The notes under the pieces are model-generated. The model did no database searches, was not told where the DNA came from, and saw nothing but the letters and a program-made list of their open reading frames with translations. The translations under genes and the position numbers were made by a program. Positions 55,421 to 64,000 of a stretch of 64,000 nt of DNA are shown here, piece by piece (position 1 is the stretch's first letter; every line of letters starts with the position of its first letter). This DNA is from Plantago major (lineage: Eukaryota > Streptophyta > Magnoliopsida > Lamiales > Plantaginaceae): assembly GCA_026545765.1 (NCBI GenBank), contig CM048844.1, forward strand, positions 7,132,524 to 7,196,523, given 5' to 3'.

Positions 55421-57650
55421 AGAATTAGCGTAAATTAGTCGATTTTCCGTTAAGTCGGCGCGTGAATTAAACACACTCCGAATAAAATATTGATAAATTT
55501 TAATATTGATAATATATATATATATATATATGAGTGCAATTTAACTTAAATTAAGTACTGAATTGCACAACTCTAATAGTTGTCCACTTCTATATATTAT
55601 ATATATATGTTAAGTGTAATATGAGGTGATCTAGTGTCAGAGATCAAGGTCTTCTCTTTTTTAATCTTTTTTTACTCCAGCAAAGATGAATTCATTAATC
55701 ATAATATATACGCTGATACAATCATCACACTAACGGCAAAATACATAAAAATAAAGAAAAGCCACAGAATTTTATAAAGGACCAAAGTATCTCCCATTCT
55801 TAGCCGGTTTTTCTCCACCATATTTTCCGATAAACATTATCGGATTTTAAAGTCGCACGATCTCATTAAAAAAAAATTCACAGGCAGAGGAAAATAACCT
55901 CGGCCGACTATGGCAGCACCAAAAACTGCAATCTCCCTTTTAAATAAGCAATCAACTACCAACTCAATAAATTCAAATTTCATTATCTACATAATTATAC
56001 CGATTCTCAAATGAACCATCCACTAAGTAATACTTGAAAGTAGTTATTAGTCCCATAAGTAGTTTCTCCACCACTTTCTTAATTTTAGGCCATATACAAC
56101 CGTATCCAAATATTACTATCCATAGGAATAATAGCATCTATTCAAACTTTGTGATTTCATTTGTGGTTTTTTTTAGTTCATTTTATATATTTTTCAGATA
56201 ACTTTATAAACAGTAATGAGAAAATAATATGTTCTATCAACTTTTTAAATTCGTAAAATTTTTATATGATTAAAATGGTGTATTGATTTTTTTCTATTAT
56301 ATGAATTCAAAATTTAAAATAATAAGAATGTCAAGCGGGTATTCGCGTCTCACGGTTACTAGTCATATCCAAAGCAAACCTCCGCCACGCTGTATGAAAA
56401 TTTTCTAAAACTAGTACCATATTTTCTGATGTTTCTTTTTCCCCTATCCTTTCTAAAAAAACCAAATGAAAAATCAATTGGAGCCTAAATGAGTTATGAA
56501 TCTATGACATGTATAATGTAATAGTGGCTTAACGGTAGGTGTAAAGCTCATTCACCAAACTACGATAATTGTAATGATATTTAACATTGACCTGCCCCTT
56601 GGACCAATTATTTATATTAGAGCACAATAAAATAAAGAAAAACGTTATTAAAAAAATATATATCAGAAATAAAGAAATGAAAATTGATTTTGACGTTACA
56701 AAATATGTGAAGTCAGCCACGCAATCGGTGTACCTAAATGTCTAACGTACCCTTCGATAAGGTGACAAGACAATGACATGTAAATGGATAAGGATGAAGA
56801 TAGAGGGTGATCTAGGGATTTAGCAAAAAGCCAACTATTCCAATTACAATATAATACGTGATGTAATAATTGTTCAAGAATATGGAAATATAATAATGTT
56901 GATTTAACATTTTGCAACACCAACAAATAGCCATTTTGATCTTGGGAACCTATACTTACCTATTTTGCAAATTCAAACATATATCTATGTTTTTTCTCCT
57001 AAAAAAAACGATATTAATATTCGTAACATTACGAAGTACTACCTCGTGGAACAAAAGATAAACAAATCTCTCTTTCAACTTCTGCAATTCCCTCACGATT
57101 TGTATTGCATCCGCTTCTTTACGTCATCTTCGTTTCAATTTGTTATAAATCTTGTGAGAACTGGTGTCATTATGCAGTTGGACAAGCATGCACCATTGAA
57201 TGAACAATACTCGAAATGGAATGTATTGTCTGGATCTTGTCGCCAATCTTAAAGAAACTCAAACATCATTGGTTCGATATCAACATTTATGTGGGGCATT
57301 TGATGACGTCTAATTCTTGCAGGCGGACAATCGGAAACTTCTAAGTGTCTGATATTCCGATATTTCAGCTAAAGTTTGAAAATACGTGTTTGACCATTTA
57401 TATATTTAAGCTAAATAATTACTTAAATACACCATTAGGGCATGATAAACATAAGATTTTAATATCTTAAAACTTTCGGTGTTTAAATAGGTGCTAAAAT
57501 ATGCAAAACTCGAGACTTTTGGGTGTTTAAAATCAATGCAGACACTTGCTAAGCTAAGGTTGCAAATTATAGTTTTCATTGAAATAAATGTTCTTTTTGC
57601 TCTTTTTTCTTTTTTTTCTTTTTTTTTTTTTCCTTCTTTAAAGTTTAAAA
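55421..57650. other. Intergenic region, no gene seen
   Basis: AT-rich, with TA microsatellites near 55510-55532 and 55594-55608. Open frames near 56529-56926 and 56965-57252 show no domain. The pyrimidine-rich stretch at 57600-57640 begins the likely upstream region of the carrier gene. Confidence 0.4.
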
Positions 57651-58156
57651 GATTGAAATTATATTGAAATCAAGAAAAAATTTCCTTCTTCTTCTTCACT
57701 TTGTTTGTTCTTCTTCATCATCACTATCTACATATATATCTTTCTTTCAGATTTCTCAGATTTGTCTTCAGCTCTGCTATATTTATCTAAAATTCCATAG
57801 CCTCATAAATTCAAAACCATCATTTCCCTTCTCAAAACCGCTTTTCATTTCTCTGGAAAACTATCCCATTATCCTGTTCCGTTTCTACTTTAAGTATTCT
57901 GTATGTTTTATATATGTACATACTTGCAGTTCATTGAATTAATCGATATCCTGTAAATACTTGCTTTTCTTGTGTCGAAATACATCAAAAGTTAGCTAGT
58001 GATGTTAAAAAGGTGCAATCTTTCTTTGGCGGATGTTGTATTTCTTGCATTTTAGATTGATCTTTAGGGATTAAGGACCAATTTTGTGTTTCTTGATACA
58101 TTTGTTAGATTTTGATTTAAGAGCCCATATGTTTTCTGATTGAGTTGTTGGGAGTG
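57651..58156 (+). promoter_or_regulatory. Probable 5' UTR / upstream region of the carrier gene
   Basis: CTT-rich sequence (57690-57730) typical of plant leaders is followed by sequence with GT- and AG-rich places that could hold a leader intron before the ATG at 58157. The transcription start cannot be fixed from the sequence. Confidence 0.4.
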
Positions 58157-61100
58157 ATGGTGGCGTCAGGTAATAATGACCAGTTGGAGGCGTTTCTGAA
58201 TTCAATTCGGGTGGTTAAGGACGCCTTTTCGCCTCTAGAGTCGAATTTCCGCAAGGTTGCGAGGAATTTTGAGCATTGCTTTAATGGGCTTTCGAAAAAG
58301 AATAATAACAGTGATGTTAGTGAGGAGTTGGTGGATGTGAATAGGAAGAGAAGTGGTGATTATGTGGTTAGTGTTGATGGTAGGAAAAAAGGGAAAGTTC
58401 CAATCAAGGTGTTTGTGGGAATGTTTCCTGAAAAGGGGGATTATAATGTTAGTTTTAGTCGAGCTGGGATTGGGAAATTGAATGGGAATGTGCGGAAGAA
58501 AGGGGTGAAAGAGAAGTATGGAAGGGATAGTGGTGGAGGAGAAGATGGAAAATTGAATGTTAATTGCCTGCAGTTTCAGGTGGCACTGTCAATGTTGATA
58601 AATGGTTTTGTGCAGGCTCTTCCGAGGCCTTTCAAAGAGAGAAAACGAGATCAGAATGTGAATAACGGGAACAGTTTCTGTCCAAATGATTTACTCTTGA
58701 AAGTGGATGTTGGCTCAAGGGTTAACCAGGAAGACACAAAAGGCAAAGACGGGAGGGATATGCCATTTGAGTATTTTATAGGATATGTTTTTGATCAGTT
58801 GAGTCATTTACCCAAGTTTGATTTAGGTGTTCAGGAGAAAGAGTGTAAGGGTACTAGCACTGAACCTTGTGATGCACCTGTCAATCAGTTTGACCATTTC
58901 AAGGCACTTACTAGTATTTTAGAAGGTAAAAGAGCGGACATGAATGGGTTTTTTGGGAATCTGAAGTTTGCACGTGTAGGAGGTGTGCCAGCAAGTATGG
59001 TTGGAGTTCCTTCTGAAAAGGATGATGGTGAGAATGAGGGTGGAGTGAGTAATGCTATTAGTCAGGAAGATAATAGTGGCATCTCACCTCAAAAGCTTGC
59101 AAATGGGTTATTGAGCATTCCGTTGTCAAATGTTGAGCGTTTGAGATCGACTCTGTCAACTGTATCATTGACCGAGTTGATTGAGCTTTTGCCTCAGATA
59201 GGGAGACCTTCGAAAGATTCGAAAGAAGACTATCCTGACAAAAAGAAGCTATTCTCAGTACAGGATTTTTTCAGATACACAGAAGCTGAAGGTTTTTCTT
59301 TTAACTCCAGAATCTCTTTAACTTGTTTGAAAATATTTTATTAGTTCTATAAGTGATGAGTGATAGTTTTATTTGCTTGCCAGGAAGAATTTAGCCTCAG
59401 AGGGCTGTGCTAGTTAATCGTAGATTCTATATGTGTAGCAGTAAGCACAGATCTTCTGACATAAGCTGCTTGTCTTGACATTCTTGTCTCAGAACTAGTG
59501 TTAAACTGTTTGTCATTATGAAATAATGTAACTAACTTCAGAGAACCTCTAGGAGGTTGGACTAGATCAGACGATGTAATTTTGTTGTGTTTTTGTCTAG
59601 TAAGGTTTTGGGTAAAGTGAGATGCCCATAATATAAAAACCAATTATATGAAAGCCATTAGATTTCTGTGCTCTTCACCATTTAATGTCCTGAATGTTCA
59701 TGATGTTGTTCTGCTTGCTATAGTATATTTTTTAAAGTCTGTTACAGTACCAATCTAAATCATTTTGTTTCTGCAGGAAAGAGGTTTTTCCAGGAGTTAG
59801 ACAGGGACGGTGATGGACAGGTTACTCTGGAAGACCTTGAAATTGCTATGAGAAAGAGAAAACTTCCTAAGCGATATGCTAATGAGTTCATGCGCCGAAC
59901 TAGAAGTCACTTGTTCTGCAAATCATTTGGTTGGAAACAGTTTTTGTCCTTGATGGAACAGAAAGAACCGATCATACTCCGGGCCTATACAAGTCTTTGT
60001 TTGAGCAAGTCTGGGACGCTAAAGAAAGTCGAAATCTTAACTTCGCTGCAAAATGCAGGACTTCCGGCAAATGAAGATAATGCCGTTGCCATGATGCGTT
60101 TTCTAAATGCTGACACCGAGGAATCTATATCTTATGGGCATTTCAGAAATTTCATGCTTTTGCTTCCTTCAGAGCGGCTTCAAGAAGATCCACGGTAAAT
60201 TGAGCTTTTATTTTTCGTCCTTTCCTTTGCTAATTGATTATTGCAAATTTCTACCAGTACTTCATCTTCAGAGCTGCTACACAACCGAATATATGGGAAC
60301 TGCAACAGCCTAACTAGACAAACGAATGGAAGCACTAGCTCTTTATATATATACAGTTAGCTTACCAGAAATTGCCTTTTGCACTTGTGAGGTCTTTAAA
60401 GTGAAAAAAATTCTAGCACATCTATAGACGATCTCACTAAACTTCAAACTTGAAGTTAGGACATTAAATCCTTGGGTGTTGAATTTATCATTCGACTTCT
60501 TGCAACTAGTTTGCTAAGTTTTCTTTGTGCTAGGAAGGATAAGTATCATACTCTGAAACTGAAACTCAAGTCTAATAATGAGAAGCAGATGTGATTATGC
60601 TTGCTGGGAAATCACGTGAAACTTTAGGACCATCTGGTAATTGATTTTCAACTTTGGAGACTGGTCAACCCCTCTCAACCTGAGGATTCTCAGAGAAATA
60701 TGAGCCTCCCACTTGAAAGGCAAAATGTAAAGATGTACAAGTTGAGCCATGTTTGACATTAATCATGATTTGTTCCCCATCCATGTAGTTCTAGTCACGT
60801 AGTTAGATTGGACATTTTGGTTGCTGGTACCTAGTTCAGGATGATATTTGATCATGTACAAATCATAAGAAATAATCATTCCCCTGCACTTTTATACTCC
60901 ACGCTTCTTCTGACTCATTTCCTTCCACCTCCCCAGCAACTAACAGTGAATTGCTATTTTACGATGCACAGAAGTATCTGGTTTGAAGCTGCTACCGTGG
61001 TTGCTGTTCCTCCACCTGTTGGTATATCCACTGGCAGTGTTCTGAAGTCAGCATTGGCTGGAGGTCTTGCCTGTGCACTCTCGACATCTTTAATGCATCC

Positions 61101-63466
61101 TATTGACACAATTAAGGTATAGTGTTGGTCATACTTGTAAGTACAATTCCAGTCTATCTAGTTATCTATCTTTGATGTCATTTGGTATCATTCAAGTACA
61201 TATCTTCTTCTTTTCCCTTTTTTATTTTTTTGGTCTTTCAAGTGTGTTCCAGATCTTTGAAATATCGATTGACCTCTTGTTAGTAGTTGACTGAATGCTG
61301 ACCTCTTACCCATGGAAGGCACAATTCCGTGGAGTGTTAGGCGCTTAGGCTTCAGTTTCTAATGATTCATTTATCTATTATTCATTTTTCTGGATTAATA
61401 ATCACAACATGTTACTAGCATAGCCTGGTTGTTAGCTTTCCTATTTATCTTCCCACATACACTTGATAGTCTGAAGTCCAATATGCATAGATATTTTGCT
61501 TAGCCCCAAGTGGTGCCTGATATGATATTCAATTATCGAAACCAACCGATACGTAACTTCCCCGACCACATTCTTAAGTAGTATGCTAATGGCATACTGC
61601 ATAATTGGAGTCTCGGGAACTAGTAGTATTTAGACTTCGTTTCTGATCTCAATTCCAGAAAATTATTTGATAGATAGGTGATTGCTTTAACTTTTTTAAA
61701 GAATGATTTTGAGAGGTAATGTGCTGAGCGAACAATGCAAAATGTTTCAAAAGGGGACTGGTATGAGGTAACGTAGTGTTTAGTCCAAGTAACGAAGCAG
61801 GAAACTAAACTGCAATATGTAATAGGATTTTTGTTTCAGCAAAATAGCAGATTCTCTGTTCTAGCCAAACTCATCCATGATTTTGTTATCTCTGTGTGAT
61901 GTTAGCTTTAATGATTTCAAACTCTGCAAAATTCCCGGTACATTGTCTTCTATCTGATTGAGTGTTAGCTGCATCATTAAAGTTAGTTTTTCTTGAGCCA
62001 ATATTTACTTTCCGACAGGCGAAGTAGTATTTTATACATCTTTTGTAATTTGGTACGGTATCAAGAGTTTCTGATAATTAAAGTAACAACCACCATTTAA
62101 TTAAGGCAGATAGGTGTGCTTGATACATTCTTGCAGGTCCTATGATTTCATTGTTCAACGAGGAAAACTGACTTTTTCGACTGGTTTGTCTGTCAGACAC
62201 AAGTCCAAGCTTCAACAATGACCTTTCCTCAAATTATAGCTAAGCTTCCTGAACTTGGAACCCAAGGATTGTATCGGGGTTCTATTCCAGCCATAATAGG
62301 TCAATTTTCGAGGTAATTAAGTAACCATTACATTTCATTCTTATAGTACCTTTTCTGGATACTAATTATACGAATATTACAGTCATGGACTGCGAACTGG
62401 AATCTTCGAAGCGAGCAAGCTTGTAATGATAAATATTGCTCCAAATCTTCCCGAGATACAGGTAAGACCTTGGGCATCTTTTGTCAGTAGGATCGGTATG
62501 TTTGGTAATCTGGAATATCTTGAGCTAATTATCCAAGCATTGCATCCAAATGATATAATAGGATAATTTGAATCCCTATACTGGCCTTGTGGATATTTGT
62601 TTATCAATTTTGTTTTATGATGGCCACATCCGTTTCTCTGTATTAGCACTAAACTTCCTTGATCGTATGGACATTTTCATGACATGTTAGTAGCTGAATG
62701 CTAGTTGAAGAATGCTATAAAAATACCTCTTTACAGCTTCCTTTTGGTTTAGTAATTCCATGGAATTAGTAGAATACCTTAGTGGTTTCTTATCAGAATC
62801 ATGGTGTTTAGGTTCAATCCGTGGCATCGTTCTGGAGCACATTTCTCGGAACTGCAGTGCGTATCCCATGTGAGGTATTGAAGCAAAGGTGCCAGGCTGG
62901 TCTGTATGACAATGTTGGTAATGCAATAATTGGAACTTGGCAGCAAGATGGTCTCAAAGGGTTTTTCCGTGGGACTGGTGCAACTCTCTGTCGTGAGGTC
63001 CCCTTCTACGTTGCTGGCATGGGCCTCTATGCTGAATCCAAGAAGGTAAATCTACCAGCCACTTGTTCTTCCAACGTCACTTCAATTCATCCATTTTGTC
63101 ATAGGTTTGCATCTAATTCTGATTTGTTCGTTTCAGGCTGCACAACGGATGCTTGGACGAGAGCTAGAACCTTGGGAAACAATCACAGTTGGGGCTTTAT
63201 CCGGTGGACTTACTGCTGTCTTGACAACACCGTTCGATGTAATAAAGACAAGGATGATGACTGCTCGTCCAGGCCGAACTGTGACACTCACAATGGTAGC
63301 AGTGTCTATATTACGCCGCGAAGGGCCACTTGGATTGTTCAAGGGAGCATTGCCGCGATTCTTCTGGATCGCTCCACTGGGCGCGATGAATTTCGCTGGC
63401 TATGAGCTTGCAAGAAAGGCAATGGACAAAAATGAGGAAACTAATGAGGCTATTGTGCAGAAATAA
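58157..63466 (+). CDS. SAMTL: Mitochondrial substrate carrier with EF-hand (S-adenosylmethionine transporter-like)
   Basis: Seven exons, all with GT-AG introns: 58157-59291, 59777-60194, 60972-61116, 62197-62312, 62383-62461, 62812-63045 and 63137-63466. They join in frame to 818 residues, close to the 823 I recall for Arabidopsis At2g35800 (SAMTL). Residues 1 to about 370 are a hydrophilic, Lys/Ser-rich extension. An EF-hand loop DRDGDGQVTLED (387-398) can bind calcium. Residues from about 535 to 810 form a mitochondrial carrier domain with three signatures: PIDTIK (561-566), PCEVLK (650-655) and PFDVIK (741-746), and six predicted membrane helices. The family exchanges metabolites across the inner membrane of mitochondria or the plastid envelope. 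S-adenosylmethionine as substrate rests on the similarity to SAMTL, not on direct evidence. The start ATG at 58157 is the first in frame; the codons just upstream lack an ATG. The gene looks intact. Confidence 0.9.
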
Positions 63467-64000
63467 GCAAGCTTTTGGTTGCAACTATAATGGCATGTCA
63501 GAAAATTTTGAGTTCCTATAGATTACAGTAAGCTTCATGCCTTAAAGTTTATCTGTCGAAATTTCCTTCTTTACCCTCTTTGTTACTAATTTTAGTTATA
63601 TTTCTTTCAAGTTCTTTTGTACTATAATAACAGTTTCTTTTAGTTGGATTAATCAGTGTTTAATGGGATAATAATCTTTGTTTATTTTAGTCTGATTGAG
63701 TTTTTGCTTTAAACCCGTAATCTTTGTCCCTGACGCCGTTAAATGGAAAATGACCTACTCATTTTCTCATGTTTTCCGTTTCTTAGCATACCGTGTGTTG
63801 AAAAATAAAATGAAGTAAAATATAAGAAGATGCAGCAAAAATGTTTCCAAAATGTGTAATTTTAATGTCAAAATAAAATTTTAATTGTCTATTTTGTATG
63901 GGTTACTTTATATGTATTTTATTTTGTATAAAGTTTTCCGTCCGTTGTGCAAATAGAAATGTGACATTTAGATTGGTGAAAAAAGTGGTCTATGATTTGT
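63467..64000. other. 3' UTR and downstream flank of the carrier gene
   Basis: AT-rich, with AATAAT-type motifs near 63625-63675 that may serve in polyadenylation. No second gene is seen before the window ends. Confidence 0.45.

Noticed and set aside
57664-57942. 92-codon frame upstream of the carrier gene
   Set aside because: Built from CTT-rich leader DNA; it more likely belongs to the 5' UTR.

Overview
This window is nuclear DNA of a flowering plant. The genes have short introns with GT-AG borders, two host genes match known plant families, and much of the rest is plant LTR retrotransposons (Ty1/copia and Ty3/gypsy types), CACTA transposons and Stowaway-type MITEs. Repeat style and protein similarity suggest an asterid dicot, perhaps a Lamiales species. 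That is an impression, not a proof.

Layout. 1-1130: noncoding, LTR-like, with an 18-G run. 1131-11530: a large SIRE-type copia element with two LTRs, an extra long ORF between pol and the 3' LTR, and a second partial internal region beyond the right LTR. 11530-12350: remnant of a host gene (minus). 12360-13374: LTR-like sequence holding a 5S rRNA retropseudogene. 13375-16445: 3' part of another copia element, whose LTR is split by a 2.2-kb gypsy-like solo LTR with perfect 5-bp target duplications. 17984-34074: a minus-strand copia element with ATCAT target duplications. Two related CACTA elements have inserted into it (18104-24714 with TSD TAT, and 25135-29401 with TSD ATG). They have lost complementary parts of the CACTA gene set.

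34.4-64 kb is gene-bearing. A GH17-like gene (34429-35853) lacks both catalytic glutamates and ends in a membrane segment plus a basic tail. A decayed ARM-repeat gene lies on the minus strand (37127-39660). An intact F-box gene with a C-terminal hydrophobic anchor lies on the minus strand (41004-42527). Two degenerate F-box-associated genes follow (51272-51895 and about 52320-53498). The last gene (58157-63466) is a complete seven-exon mitochondrial carrier with an EF-hand, matching the Arabidopsis SAMTL-type carrier. Between them are six Stowaway-like MITEs, a Harbinger-like MITE, a hAT-like MITE, SINE-like sequences, a 991-bp copia solo LTR with TSD TGGAT, a possible Helitron end and several tandem repeats.

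The genes do not form a pathway or operon; they are independent plant transcription units. No clearly new defence or mobile system was found. The most unusual items are the 5S rRNA retropseudogene with poly(A) tail and TSD, the complementary CACTA pair, the predicted inactive membrane-anchored GH17 protein, a miRNA-like foldback at 36712-36813 and the third ORF of the SIRE-like element.
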